From contig CM037463.1 in assembly GCA_021014325.1 (NCBI GenBank), forward strand, positions 10,981,001 to 11,045,000: DNA of 64,000 bases, in the 5' to 3' direction. This DNA comes from Plazaster borealis. Lineage: Eukaryota > Echinodermata > Asteroidea > Forcipulatida > Labidiasteridae. The position numbers and the translations under genes were made by a program. Under the pieces are notes generated by a model that was given only the letters and a program-made list of their open reading frames with translations, did not search any database and was not told the origin of the DNA. This document shows positions 31,601-43,312 of this stretch, piece by piece. Position 1 is the first letter of the stretch. Each line of letters starts with the position of its first letter.

Positions 31601-33374
31601 TAATCCACAGCAGTGCAGATAATCCAATGTACATGCAGGTCCCATTTAATGCTGATAGACTGGTGTTAACAATGGACATTATAGTCAATTTTTGAACTTC
31701 TGCTGGTATCATAAAAGCTGACTTTAACTACACCATGCAGAGCTTTTTGGCTTTGAGAAAAACATCTTTCAAATATTAACTATGGATTTGAAAGATTTTC
31801 TTTTCAATGTGTTTGCCAATTTTTTATTTTTTTTTCTCGACAACGGTTTCAATTTTTGCAATCTTTATTTGTACTTGGACAGCCTCATCTAGCCTCATCC
31901 GCACCAGCAACACAGAAACTAGCTCTCTACTATCCACCTCCACAATTACAAATACAACAAAGGCCCTCAGCAATCCAGCCAGTAATGCCAACGAGAGAGT
32001 GCAAGTAGGGCCAGAGTTAGAGGGCGCTACAGCAAAGAGTACCGTGGACGAGAGCGAGCTGCCATCATGTCCGTCGCCGAGCACCTCCTCCTCTGATTCC
32101 CCGGACGGGTCTGACAGTCCAGACAAGGGCAAAAAGAAAAAGAATAGATGTGTCACTTGCCGCAAGAAAGTTGGACTCACAGGTAAGACAAGATAAACGG
32201 AGTTGTCAATACAGGCATGTCATTTCTGATTTCAAGATTTTCTTGAGTATTCATTGAAAGAAGTAAAAGCTGTCACCAAACTTGTAGTTTTGTATTTCTG
32301 CTGATGCACAGAGTCATCAGGAATGGGGGATCAGGTTGGCTCAGTGGTTTCCTTTCCCTGCCTTTCACCTCTGTGGACCCCGGTTCGAATCCCACATCAG
32401 ACCGGAGCCTTGCATGTGGATTGGGTTTCCAGTCCCTACCTGATTGCTTGGTTTTCCCCCAATTGGGGTTTTCCTCCCACATCTAAAACTGAGTATTTTT
32501 TTCTCGTTTCCTATTCATCCTGTTATTGGTGCTAATTTTGCTGTTGGAATTGCAATCAAATAAACGAATTGTAAGGGGAGGTTTAGGGTCTAGAACAAGG
32601 GGGAACCCAGGTCTGCAAGCCATTTTCAGGAAATTTTACATTTGCCAAATCTCATCCCTACAGTGTATGTGTCAGAGGATTCTAAAATGGATACAGTCAG
32701 ATTGAAGCGTACTTTAAAAAACAGAGTATCTTTTGAAAACACACAATGCTGAAATTTAACTGACTAGGGCACCTTTCCATAGAGAAAAGAACGCTTTCAT
32801 TAGAGTAAAGCGTATTCAATATGACCAGCACAAAAACAAGGACAATATACCCCAAGGCCTATGTTAGATTTCAGGTTGGAACATTACCTCTTAAGACACG
32901 GCAATAATTCTGAAATAATTTGCCTTTTGTACAGTCTGTAAGGTTCAAATAGAAACATTCATCATGATACATGTACGTGTAGCATCCTCAAAGGGTCTGT
33001 ATGCGTTTGGTAATGACTCTGAAAATTAATGGCAATAAAAAACTTACTTGGTAAGAAGTACAGCAGCTTTGGATAGTATAATGCATTTTGAGAAACTTTT
33101 CACTTTGAAGTTATGGAAAAATATATAACTTTTTATCCCAACAAAAGCGTACTACTCTGACCACTACTCAATTTTGTGAATGTAAAGATTGACAAGTTCT
33201 TCTTTGTTTGGTTTATCTTTGCCAGGTTTTGAATGTCGATGTGGAGGCCTCTTTTGCAGTATACATCGCTACTCCGACAAGCACGATTGTAAATTTGATT
33301 ACCGGTTGCATGGCCAAGAGGAAATAAGGAAAAACAATCCCGTCATCGTCGGCGAGAAAATCCAAAAACTGTAA
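25419..33374 (+). CDS. ZFAND5: ZFAND5/6-like A20/AN1 zinc-finger protein, complete (three coding exons)
   Basis: CDS pieces 25419-25635, 31883-32182 and 33226-33374 total 666 bp and encode 221 residues; both junctions are phase 1 and restore Ala73 and Gly173. Order: N-terminal A20 zinc finger (residues about 11-40, CRNGCGFYG...[10 protein letters not shown]), a Ser/Thr/Pro-rich low-complexity linker (about 45-155), a basic KGKKKKNR stretch, then the AN1 zinc finger (C162, C165, C176, C178, C183, H186, H192, C194) and a conserved end EKIQKL. Vertebrate ZFAND5 is about the same length (213 aa) with the same order and ending. Family members bind ubiquitin through A20 and stimulate 26S proteasome degradation or modulate NF-kB signalling in the cytoplasm. 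ZFAND5 and ZFAND6 arose by vertebrate duplication, so this is probably co-orthologous to both. Intron 2 is about 6.2 kb. Confidence 0.93.
26129..26345 (+). repeat. SINE-1 copy, tRNA-derived
   Basis: GTGGCCGAGCGGTTTAGAGC and GGTTCGAGTCCCAG are near-canonical A and B boxes with a long variable-arm-like segment, as in Leu/Ser-type tRNAs. It continues into the SINE-1 body, so it is a retroposon in ZFAND intron 2. Confidence 0.75.
27841..28040 (+). repeat. 68-bp tandem repeat, about three copies
   Basis: TTCAAATGAATCATGTTTTT recurs at 27909 and 27977, an exact 68-bp spacing. Each unit holds the palindrome AACTGTATACAGTT. Copies are more than 95 percent alike by eye, so the array is young. Confidence 0.9.
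28262..28380 (+). repeat. Dispersed repeat R, copy 1
   Basis: TACCAAAAGGTGGAAATG through CAGTTTCAGAC and GGCTCTCACCTCTG recurs at 39505-39615. Confidence 0.55.
28553..28715 (+). repeat. Repeat I copy in ZFAND intron 2
   Basis: Contains AGGCCTGGATTTACACGGAG and TTGCCCTGGTCTTGGCCTTG with a 'gtgccccttc' continuation, matching the copies at 58068 and 63325. Confidence 0.65.
29167..29540 (+). mobile_element. TTAA foldback element, family A (copy 2)
   Basis: TTAAAGGCATCGTACACGTT to AACGTGTACGATGCCTTCAA (one terminal TTAA mutated to TCAA), with inner hairpin ACTTCTTGCAAGAAGT. The right flank GCAGCTCTATGAAATTAAGC is the end of an element G. Confidence 0.88.
29899..30037 (+). mobile_element. Palindromic element L, copy 1
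   Basis: TAAGGCCGTGTCCGATTGGC and its inverse, ATTCGGATACGGCCTTA, bound about 139 bp containing GCTACGGCTACGGCTA and AGCCGTAGC. Diverged copies lie at 49428 and 51787. Confidence 0.75.
30455..30515 (-). repeat. Repeat X, copy 2
   Basis: The reverse complement of the sequence at the gap edge (3001-3050), sharing TTTACAGGCAACCAGTTCCA. Confidence 0.6.
31883..32182 (+). CDS. ZFAND5: ZFAND coding exon 2: linker and first half of AN1 finger
   Basis: Acceptor tacttggacag, phase 1 start completing Ala73. Encodes a Ser/Thr-rich linker, an acidic/Ser stretch, KGKKKKNR and [12 protein letters not shown]. Donor CACAG|GTAAGA in phase 1. The start is inferred from phase and the polypyrimidine tract; a nearby AG at about 31906 is an alternative. 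Confidence 0.85.
32333..32490 (+). repeat. SINE-2 copy
   Basis: GGTTGGCTCAGTGGTTTCC (A-box-like) and GGTTCGAATCCCAC (B box), then GGATTGGGTTTCCAGTCCC and a 'ttttcccccaattggggttttcc' palindrome. Lies 150 bp downstream of the ZFAND exon 2 donor. Confidence 0.7.
32988..33180 (+). mobile_element. Truncated TTAA foldback element, family C
   Basis: AAAGGGTCTGTATGCGTTTG and the following about 180 bp match the left half of 37087-37487. The right half is missing. It ends about 45 bp before the AN1 exon. Confidence 0.7.
33226..33374 (+). CDS. ZFAND5: ZFAND coding exon 3: AN1 finger and C-terminus
   Basis: Acceptor ttatctttgccag. The first two bases complete Gly173, then [20 protein letters not shown] with the remaining zinc ligands and the terminal [10 protein letters not shown], stop TAA at 33372-33374. 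Confidence 0.95.
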
Positions 33375-34989
33375 TCTTTGCAGATATATGTATATTATAG
33401 ATAATACAATATATCCCTTCGACTGTGGACTTTACACAGTGTTTTGATAGATCAAATTGCACCTCTAGAAAGGGTCTCCCAACACCCTTTTACCAGAGAG
33501 AAATTTCTCCATGTTGTCATTTTTTATCGTCATTGTGGTTTTTCATCAGCTCAATCGTCATCTGTAGATCTTTCTAAGTCTCATAAACAGACCCAGCATT
33601 TAAAGCCAGCCGAGGGTTCTACCTGTCTGCGAATGTCGTTGAGTTGAGAGCAGATTAGAAGAAAGAGTAGATTTTTAGACAGATTTCTTTTTTTTTGCAA
33701 AGAGAAGCAAATACTATGGTTTGGTCTTAGATGTGTTAACTTGTCTGTTTGTGCAATGCTTGGACAATAACCTTATGCTGTGAGTCAGTCTGCCTATCAG
33801 AAACATTACTGCAGATTAGACCAAGGTGTTGTTCCATGTGAAAGAGATTTACGAGAAGTCTCGAGACATGAGGAGATTATTGAAACAGTACAGTGGTTCA
33901 TGATTAAGACAAGACATGACTGCGCTCGGAACCACACACTACAAAAGCTCAACATCTTCTAGTTGAGCAAAGAAAAACTCATTTAAACAGTCCACAGTAT
34001 TATAATTTTCCAAGTTTCGTTTTGTGATCTGAGCTGTGGAACTGATGGTGATTTTGTCAAAAAAATTACTGGTAGTTAAACAAATTTTGGTTTAGCTCTT
34101 AGTTCAGCTCTTTCATAAGTTTGGCCGGTTTAAAATTCAAAAGAGGTAATATGTATTGCTGAACCAATTTTGGGCCAATTATTGCAATGCAAGTACAGTG
34201 CTTAAATCAGCAAAATGTGAGAACGGTTCTTGTACAAGAAACTGTTGAGTGACATTGTACTGGTTATTGGAGCAGCCAAAAATCATGAGAAACCAAAAAA
34301 CAGCACCACCCAGTTAATAGTATAAGTTTCATAATATAATTTTCACTGCATATAAAATGTGAAATATCAGTCAATAATTTTTACGCGAAGGACGCCAGAA
34401 ACCCTAGCTTTTGGGGACCTTTCCAAATTCTTTTGAACATTTTATTAATGAGACAAATTGCATTTTCCTTAATATATTTAAAACTATGTGTCTGTTATGC
34501 TTGTTATATGTCGGTTTTGTAGCTTATTAACACTATTTACTACATCAATTTTTTTTAAATCATTTTCTTTTGCTAAAAATATGTCATCACCAGCAGTTGT
34601 CTTGGTTTTGATCTTATAGCAAGTTTACAAGTATCTGATTCCGTAAAACAAAAATTGTCGAAAAATTGATGTCAAAACACGAATTGCCCAAGCATTGTCC
34701 ACACATTTAAGTGAAAGTTAATGTAACAACTAACTGTGTAATGTTATTTCAAGGTATATGCAATTATTTTCTTGATGCATTTTTTGTTTTAAACAAATGT
34801 GGAGGAAACAAATGTGGACCTGGACAAATTTATCTGTGCTCTGTACAAAGCAGGAGCAGTGTTGTGATGTCATTGGGAATTGTTTGGTACCTGCCTATAA
34901 TACCTACATGTACGTACATGAACATACATTGACCAAGGTTGAGAACCTTGTCTCTTCCAACAGTGGCCTAAATTCCATTGCAATTGAAC

Positions 34990-35314
34990 ACAGCATTTCA
35001 TAGAGCTGCTTAAGCAGAAAAATTTTCTGCAAAGCAGAAATGAGCAAGACACCAGTCACACATTGTACTTGTGACATGGTAGTTTGGCTGGTAACCTTAT
35101 TCTGGTAAGCATAATATCGTTGCGCTTAGCTAATTTTTGTGCCTGAGCAGAAAATATTGGTTAACAATTGTCTGTTAAGCAGAAATGAGCAGGACACCAG
35201 TCACAAATTGTACATGTGACATGGTAGTTTGGCTGGTAACCTCATTCTGGTAAGCGAAATGTTGTTGTGCTCAGCTAGTTTTTGTGCTTAAGCAGCTCTA
35301 TGAAATTAGGACCA
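34990..35314 (+). repeat. Element G copy 7, internally duplicated
   Basis: 'catttcatagagctgcttaa' begins it and GCTTAAGCAGCTCTATGAAA closes it. The unit containing GAGCA(A/G)GACACCAGTCACA and GACATGGTAGTTTGGCTGGT occurs twice, about 145 bp apart. Confidence 0.7.
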
Positions 35315-36309
35315 GGTGGCTTCTCCAGTTTACCACGCTCATTGAAGCACCATGGACAATGGCTGTATTCTCTACATCAGCATGTGTGTGCCTCAAAGTG
35401 CCACTGTTGTGGCATATTGTGGTATGGGTTGGCCGTTTTGAGAAACGCACCGACAGTAGGAGGGTTGGATATTGTTGGTGTTAGGCCTTGTTGGGCGAGG
35501 ACAGCGGCTGTGAAATATACACTATTCTATCCAATGTCGCAATTTCAACAAACCATTTAAAAACAAAAACTGATAAACATCAATAATTCTGTAAGTGTTG
35601 CTGTGATGACCAACACTGAAACGAAAGACGTTTCAACCCAGCAGCTGTCCTGCCACAAAAATGATGTCACCATTATGTACAATTCTTCACATAAGGAAAT
35701 AATTATTACTTGTGTTTCTTTGTTCCCATACTTGGATTTTGTTGTTTTAATCTGCGAGTGGACTTCTCAGCAGTAACTTATGTTCTGATTTTTCTCCTTG
35801 ATAAGTGGTTTGCACTGGTCCAACATTCAGGCCACCCTTCTAAAAACCTAACAAACTGTATTCTCATTGAAACAGCTAACTGAAAGTAGCAACATTTCTA
35901 TTAGCCCAATCATCTGACGTCACACTTCGAGGCTCGTGAATAATGCCAGAGACCGGCCTTTAGAACCTGGCAGTTACCTGCCAGATGAACCTTTGACCTT
36001 GCCTGCCATGACAATACTGTGTGTGTAGAGACACATTACTCTCATTACCTACAGTATCATAATCAGTCTGGTAGCTATGCTTCATTGCATGTGTATTTCT
36101 ATCCAATGAAACCATTGGGTTTGTAAGACCAGTGCCTGTGTTTATCTGTACGGATAAAGACGGGGGGACCAGTCTACATTTCTGTAAGCCAACTTTGATA
36201 ATCACTGTAAAGCATATTGACCATAATAATGTCATCAGATGTGTACAAAAAATAACAATATTACAAAAAAAGCAAGATGTTTAAACTGAACAGCCCCTTC
36301 CTCCTTTTT

Positions 36310-36492
36310 GGGGGCCATTTTCATAGAGCTGCTAAGCTGACAATTGTTGCTAAGCGGTTACCAGCCAAATTGCCACGATGTGTATATTATGTGTGATTGG
36401 TTGCCCCCCAGATTTTTTTTTTTGCCAAGCAAGTACATTTTGTTTTAAAGTGATATGTTTACTGCTTAGCAACTCCATGGAAGTGGGTCCCG
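36310..36492 (+). mobile_element. Element G copy 8
   Basis: GGGGCCATTTTCATAGAGC to TCCATGGAAGTGGGTCCC, with the diagnostic GGTTACCAGCC inside. Confidence 0.6.
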
Positions 36493-37086
36493 GGTGGTTA
36501 TTTAACCTTATTAGGCAGTACTCTAGATGTGTATTATACTATTTCCTATTTGAAAATTTAATTTTAACATCACTTGACTGCATGCAATTGTGGTATTTAA
36601 AGGAACAGAGTTCAATTTACATAACAAGTTAACAGTGGTATATTATGCTAGTCTAGAATCATGCAAATTATACAAATTTATTAATAAGTCTAGCTAAATG
36701 GTTTTACTTTTTCTTTTCTTTTTACCTGGTCATAAACGTAAAGTACATACATAATAATGACTGGGTTGAAAACGCTTTTAAGAGTATGTTAGTTCTCGGT
36801 CATTCAACCACATTCTAACCTGCTCTCATATTTAAGATGTCTGATTTACACAACAGATCTGGGCGGAATTTCATGGTAACTAGTGAGCTCTCAATGATTA
36901 GCTTCCGGCATCAGTTTCATGTTTTATGCAGCATTTTTTATTCCAGCTTTGAGCAGCAAATTCTCTGCTAAATATCATCTACATATACATTTAGTACATG
37001 CCTCTTAAGACTACTTTGGTTCATAGCATAGCCATGAATTTAGACCCACCTCATCTACATTTGAAAACAAAAATTGATTTGTTTCT

Positions 37087-37487
37087 TCAAAGGGAAGGTA
37101 TACATTTGGTAATCACTTTTTAAAATTAATGGCAATAAAAACCTACACCAAAAAAAAAAAGTACAGCAGCTTTAGATAGTATAAAGCAATTTGACAATCA
37201 TTTCACTTCAAAGTAATGTGGTTATGGAAAAAGATATCAGTTTTTATCTCCCCAAAATTTGAAGATCTGAGAAACGTTGCTGTCAGATACGTTTCTCAGA
37301 TTGTGTAATTCAATTACGGATTATTCTTTCTGCGTGGACATAACCGTTTTGGGTTTTCGGCGGTATCTCAAAAACGTTACCACCTTATGAAATGTTCACA
37401 GGTTAGTTTTATTGTTTATAATCTACATTTATATAGGATTAAAACAATCGAACGGTTCCCCAAACCAAATGTATACGTTCCCTTTAA
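37087..37487 (+). mobile_element. TTAA foldback element, family C (copy 1)
   Basis: AAAGGGAAGGTATACATTTG at the left (flank TCAA), the inverse AAATGTATACGTTCCCTTTAA-type end at the right, and a central GAGAAACG...CGTTTCTC palindrome. Similar to 47142-47514. Confidence 0.85.
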
Positions 37488-38684
37488 ATATCTTCCGTTT
37501 TTTAATTCAGACATTCAAAGCAAAGCATAGCATAATCATCGTGACTACAGTAAGCTGCAAACTCCGCACACACGTACCGCAAATTTACTTCTGAACAAAT
37601 AAACCCATAATGTAGTGTGACGATGCACTTAGAATATTTACCTTTGACTCAATAAAAAGTATTTCAGAACTAAAAGGCATGTTGGCTTGGTAAGGAAGTG
37701 TCTTAACTGTTGGTTAGATCATTGGGCCTGCAGTTGTACTTGTTCGACACGCTCATTTTAATTTTAATTTTTTTGTTGGTGAAAATATTCTTTTGAAACC
37801 CCCAAACACAACTCCGACTGTTAGGCCAGGAATCCATCAGCCGTTCAAGTTGTGTGTGTTCTTTTATCCGTATTATACGGATATACAAAGTACACATGTA
37901 TAAACATGCTGAATTATGCTTTACGCACAATAGGCATGGATTCCTTGGCGATGACCTGAAACAGGAGTTTATCATTGGATGTACATGTTATATAAATTTG
38001 GAGAACAGATGGAACACTTTCTCTGCTGGAGTTAGTTTTTGAAGTTGAAATATTTTACATGTTGGAGGGGCTCTCTCTATAGGGTGTTTTTATTTATTAT
38101 TTTATTATGTTATTTTTTTCAACAATTAAGTTCTTTTTACTGCATGAATGAAGATCGGATCTTTGAATCATTTAAACACAAAAATGTTTGATGTGTCGTT
38201 CATAGTAGTGTTGATAAAACCAAAAAATAATTTCAGTGGAGAAACTACAAAATGTAATCAGAGTAAAGAAGTCTTATAGCAAAAAAATAATAATAAAAAA
38301 ATAAAATAAAAAATAACATTGTATGAGTAGCAGTTAAATATTAAAAACAAAAAAGTAAGAAGAACTCCATCTCTTAAAAATCAGTGTCGGGCCTACAATT
38401 TGTAATATTATTGCTAGCCTCCTTATATTCTATGTACATGTATGTCTCTGTATTTTACTCGATTTACCTAAGGCAAGTGCTTCCATGGTGAAGGGGGATT
38501 ATTTAAAATGAGTGGATAGTTCATACATTTGCACAATGCATGGTGTAACACGTTGTTTTTGTTTTGTTTTACTGTGCTGCAATTGTACTCGTTTTTAGTG
38601 CTCATGCGCAGGGGCTCCATGTACAACAGGAATGAGAAATTTCTGCCTGGAAAACAAAAAATTGTGTATTTTTCTCCAAATTAA

Positions 38685-39060
38685 TTAAAGAAACATTACA
38701 GAATTGGTTTTTGCTAACAAAACAGTTGCTGGCAGTGTAAGCACTTTATATAATCCACCATATACATAAACTGACAAACCTGTAGAAGTTTGAGATCAAT
38801 CGGCCATCTGGGTCACGAGAAAGTAGTGAAAAACCGATTACACATTTGCTTGTGTTATACAATGCATGAATAAAACGCTCATGAGCGATAAACTTCAATC
38901 GGAAATTAGTTTTATTTATTTCTCATCAAATATGGCATTTCAGACAGAAATATTTCTAGGGATGTTTTCTACTATCATCATCATTAGACCGTGTAAGTTT
39001 TATGTAAATCTGTGATCTTAAAGAAAATTTTAATTACCAGTTCTGTAATGTTCCTTTTAA
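38685..39060 (+). mobile_element. TTAA foldback element, family D (copy 2)
   Basis: TTAAAGAAACATTACAGAAT to TTCTGTAATGTTCCTTTTAA with inner CGCTCATGAGCG. Its right TTAA is also the left TTAA of the next element. Confidence 0.88.
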
Positions 39061-39432
39061 AGGCATCGTACACGTTTGGTAATTACTCAAAATATATATT
39101 AGCATGAAAACTGACTTGGTAACAAGTAACAGAGAGCTGTTGATAGTATAAAACATTGTGAGAAACGACTCCCTCTGAAGTAACGTAGTTTTTGAGAAAG
39201 AGGTAATTTCTCACTAAAATAATAAAAGACTTCTAGCTAGAAGCCTTTTATTCCTATCTGAAAGCACACAAATTTGTACAACAAGGGTGTTTTTTCTTTC
39301 ATCATTTTCTTGCAACTTCGATGACCAATTGAGCCCAAATTTTCACAGGCTTGTTATATTATGCATATGTTGGGATACACCAAGTGAGAACACTGGTCTT
39401 TGACAATTACCAAACGTGTACGATGCCTTTAA
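39057..39432 (+). mobile_element. TTAA foldback element, family A (copy 3)
   Basis: TTAAAGGCATCGTACACGTT to AACGTGTACGATGCCTTTAA, perfect inverted ends, with inner ACTTCTAGCTAGAAGCC hairpin. Abuts D2 through a shared TTAA. Confidence 0.9.
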
Positions 39433-39504
39433 GTCAGGCTCTTTGATCTACTTGTCTAGCGCTGGGGATACTTCCAAGCTCCTTGGAATCTATAACTCCA
39501 GGGG

Positions 39505-39615
39505 TTTACCAAAAGGTGGAAATGTCATCATTTCAATGTAACCTCCTTAAGATCTGGATCCTAAGTTTCAGACTTTTTTGTTGTCAGCATGTGACTCTCA
39601 CCCCTGATGTATTTA
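39505..39615 (+). repeat. Dispersed repeat R, copy 2
   Basis: Shares TACCAAAAGGTGGAAATG with 28262-28380, then TTTCAGACTTTTTTGTTGTC and GACTCTCACCCCTG. Confidence 0.55.
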
Positions 39616-39730
39616 CAAATGCATCACAGTACTTACAATCACAGCATGTTACACTGGGTAATGTAAACCTAACAACCCCAATAATAGGTAATTTTTTTGT
39701 TATTCCATCATCTTGGTAATCGCTTACCAT

Positions 39731-40021
39731 GGCCCAATTTCATGAAGCCTGTAAGCAGATATTTTCTGCTGATGGAGCAATCCTTAGCATAATAGTATCT
39801 ATTTCATAAACACTGCTAACTGTAAGCAAGGCAAAAGGCATGCTAGCTTTCCAGCAGTTCCTGTAAGCAGACGAGTGATGCGATGCGACAAACACTAATC
39901 CATAGTGGAACGCGCACACACGCTGTCAACATTTCTTGATTGTTTATGAAATGAGCTTTCATGTGTTTTTCTGTTTAATTAAGCACAACAATTATAGGTA
40001 AACAGCTTCATGAAATTGGGC
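39731..40021 (+). repeat. Element G-like copy 9, long form
   Basis: GGCCCAATTTCATGAAGCC to GCTTCATGAAATTGGGC inverted ends, about 290 bp apart. The interior differs from other G copies. Confidence 0.6.
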
Positions 40022-40843
40022 TTATGTCTTATGTCGATGATAGTTATGTGTAGTTGAAAGCTTGAACTTTCTTGCTGTTTTCATTTATTCATATGTGAGA
40101 AAAGGAAGGAGCAACTTTGGTTCTCGGAGATGAGCGTTGAGTTTCAAACAACAAGTCATGAAATGATGCCCCATCATTTTGTGCTGTGTTTAACTCATCA
40201 GGTTCACATTTTTTTTGCTATATTCTCTTTTTTTTATATTCGAAACATGGCATACAACTGTTTGAATTTGAGAATGTTCAATTATTTGATTTGGTAGAGG
40301 GAGTATTGTTATAGTAAACCAGCAGATTTGATTGATCCCCAATCGACATTAAAAAACGAGACCACAATTTTTCATATTGCAGTTGCTAATGATGTAACTT
40401 TCAGATTGTTGTTTAAAAAAAAAGAGTACCAATATAGAAGTATGACGGTATGAGCCTCTCTTGAAATTGACCCCTTACCTCTGATATTACTACAAGGTTT
40501 CCGAAATGTTATTTAAAAGTAAATTCCTGACATATATGTTGAGAATATTGTTTGGGAAGTTGAATGTGTGTTCACATTATACAGGATTTAATTGATGTTA
40601 TAATTGAATATGATTTCGGTTTTTAATGTTACAGAATATAATTTGAAACTAAAGGAAAACGGGAAACAAAATACCTTCCACTACAACCACATACATGTAC
40701 TCGATGCTTTCCAAGTCCAGCGGAATTTTGTTCCTTTTTTTCTTCTTAGTTATTTGGAAATAACGTTCACCTGGATGCAATTGAAACTTTCCTTTCCATG
40801 GTTGCAGGATGATAACAAAACAGAAAATTTGCATTTAGGCCAC

Positions 40844-41161
40844 TTAAAGGGTGTGTACAACATTGGTAAGAATGAAAATATAAATGTTCACAGATTTGCA
40901 CATAACTCACATGGTATAAAGATGGTCAGGGTAGAATACTTCCCTTGAAATAGTTTTGCTTGAAATGCCATAGTTTTACGAAATGAGTAAAATAATAGTA
41001 TTTATCCTGCAGGATAAATTCTGATGTTTGAAAAAAAGTTAAAACACATAGGACCGATTTAGCTTAAACTTTCACAGGTTTGTTATTTTATGTATATGTT
41101 GGGTCACATCGAGTTTGGATACAGGTCTTTGGCAATTACCAATGTTGTACACACCCTTTAA
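40844..41161 (+). mobile_element. TTAA foldback element E
   Basis: TTAAAGGGTGTGTACAACAT and its inverse ATGTTGTACACACCCTTTAA, with an inner ATTTATCCTGCAGGATAAAT palindrome. A solo right end of the same family lies at about 49140-49165. Confidence 0.9.
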
Positions 41162-42036
41162 GGTTTTTTTCCTTGACTTATTTGAGACAGAAAATAATAT
41201 TTATTATTTCATTGGGCCTACAGTATAGTTAAGTTGTGTTGAAGGGAGAGTTTTCCTCAAACTTTAAGTCAGGAAAGTTTTATCATTATGATTGAAATTT
41301 TTGAAAGGAATTAGCTTGTAATGTTTGCTTTATTTATTATTTTTGTTTGTGTAACTATGTTGTTCTTCAACCCTGTATAACATGTTTTATTGTGCATCAA
41401 AACCTACATTTTGTTGTGACACTTTTTTTTCCCTCTGTTTTGTTTTTTCATTTATAGTTTTTAAACAGCTGTAGTAATCGTGCATTCATTATGAAAAGGG
41501 TTTTAATTTTTATTTACTAATGTATGTTCAATGCATTATGTCAGGCTATCACACAATATAAAATCTTAATAAATTGATAAATATGATAATAACTTGATAT
41601 GTTTTGTTGTCATCAATTTAATTCAATATAATGGATAGTGTATTGAATTTGCTTAATGACTTTCTGCGACGTTTTAATGTATCTCATCAATTTTGTGATT
41701 TATTACCAAATGTCACTTTGCACAGATTGTTTCGGGCTTATGACTTATGCTTGTGAGTTTGAGAAAGTACATTGGTTTGGAAGAAAAATCATACATCATT
41801 TAAATAGTACATGCAGTGGTGTAACTAGCCCCCCCCCCACCACCCCATTTGAAATCTGGACTGTTGAGATTTTAAATTACCAGAGTCAAATGTTACATAT
41901 AAGCTGTAATGTGATAATTGCAATGTTTTTAAAACTATTCCATTTACAGGCAGACAATGTATTTGTATTTACACTGCGCCAATCTTATAAAAAAAAATAG
42001 TAAATGGCACAACAAGAGTGTTGAAAAGGGGATTAC

Positions 42037-42268
42037 TTAAAGGCATCGTACACGTTTGGTAATTACTCAAAATATATATTAGCATAAAAACTGACTTGGT
42101 AACGAGCAACAGAGAGCTGTTGATAGTATAAAACATTGTGAGAAACGACTCCCTCTGAAGTAACGTAGTTTTTGAGAAAGAGGTAATTTCTCACTAAAAT
42201 AATAAAAACTTCTTGTAAGAAGTTTTTATTATTCTATCTGAAAGCACACAAATTTGTACAACAAGGGT
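42037..42268 (+). mobile_element. TTAA foldback element, family A (copy 4, truncated)
   Basis: The intact left end TTAAAGGCATCGTACACGTT through the ACTTCTTGTAAGAAGT hairpin and CACACAAATTTGTACAACAA, then abruptly unrelated sequence. Confidence 0.85.
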
Positions 42269-42350
42269 AAAACACTTTCAATTTGGTTTCTGTGTCTAAC
42301 AACTTAATTCTTGAATGCATAGTTATTATTTATGAGCTTACTACAGTATA

Positions 42351-42516
42351 GGGCACAATTTCACAGAACTGCTTGAGCAGAAAATATTGCTTAAATTTTG
42401 TTTGCTTAGTACAAATGAGCAGGATACCAGTCACAATTTGTACATGTGACCTTGTAGTTTGGCTGGTAGCCTTATTCTGGTAAGCATAGTTTGTTGTGCT
42501 TGACAACTTTTTATGC
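42351..42516 (+). repeat. Element G copy 10, left part (interrupted)
   Basis: GGGCACAATTTCACAGAACT onwards to TTATGC. The final arm resumes at 42876-42897 after MITE A5. Confidence 0.75.
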
Positions 42517-42875
42517 TTAAAGGTATCATACACGTTTGGTAATGACTCAAAACAAATATTAGTATAAAAACTTACTTGGTAACAAGCAACCAAGAGCTGT
42601 TGATAGTATAACACATTGTAGGAAACGACTCCCTCTGAGGTATTGTAGCTTTTGAGAAAGAGGTAATTTCTCACTAAAAACTTCTTGCAAGAAGTTTTTA
42701 TTCCTATCTGAAAGCACACAAATTTGTACAAGGGTGTTTTTTCTCATCATTTTCTTGCAACTTCGATGACCAAGTGAGCCCAAATTTTCACAGGCTTGTT
42801 ATTTTATGCATGTTGGGATACACCAAGTGAGACCACTGGTCTTTGACAATTTCCAAACGTGTTCAGTGCCTTTAA
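42517..42875 (-). mobile_element. TTAA foldback element, family A (copy 5), nested in element G
   Basis: TTAAAGGTATCATACACGTT to AAACGTGTTCAGTGCCTTTAA-type end. The flanks TATGC and GCAGCTCTATG rejoin as the TATGCTTAAGCAGCTCTATG arm of element G. Confidence 0.88.
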
Positions 42876-42897
42876 GCAGCTCTATGTAATTTGGCCC
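42876..42897 (+). repeat. Element G copy 10, right arm
   Basis: GCAGCTCTATGTAATTTGGC completes the inverted end of the element started at 42351. Confidence 0.7.
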
Positions 42898-43290
42898 AGG
42901 TACTTTCCTACAGTCTTATTGCTGTATAGTGTGCATCATTAGTTTCACCCCATGGTGAACCCATTCCCACATCCTGAGCAAGTAGCACCACCTTCATTAT
43001 AATCAATCAACCTGGAAGTCTGGGGATGATCTTCCAGTCATCTCGATCCGTGAATCAATTTCATATGAGACCTCCAATCAGGGAGCAGCCATCGTTTGTC
43101 AACCATAAAAGAATACAGACCAAGGTACCAAACTCAGAATAGTCTGGTTCTATGAGAATGACGCAGTGCCTGACTTAGCAGCTGCGACTTGACTGTGAGC
43201 AAATGTTGGAGCCTAGGATGCCCATGCGACATCAGCCATAGCCGCATCAGCCAATTTGAACATGGGCTTATTACTGTCATAGTCCATTGG

Positions 43291-43312
43291 ACACACACGC
43301 ACACACACACGT
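43291..43312 (+). repeat. CA-rich microsatellite
   Basis: ACACACACGCACACACACAC; a second short CA run is at about 43481-43496. Confidence 0.8.

Noticed and set aside
31824..32180. 118-codon antisense frame opposite ZFAND exon 2
   Set aside because: It is the shadow of a Ser/Thr-rich coding exon, with no family motifs.
40604..40948. 114-codon plus-strand frame
   Set aside because: No recognisable domain, and its last third runs into foldback element E.
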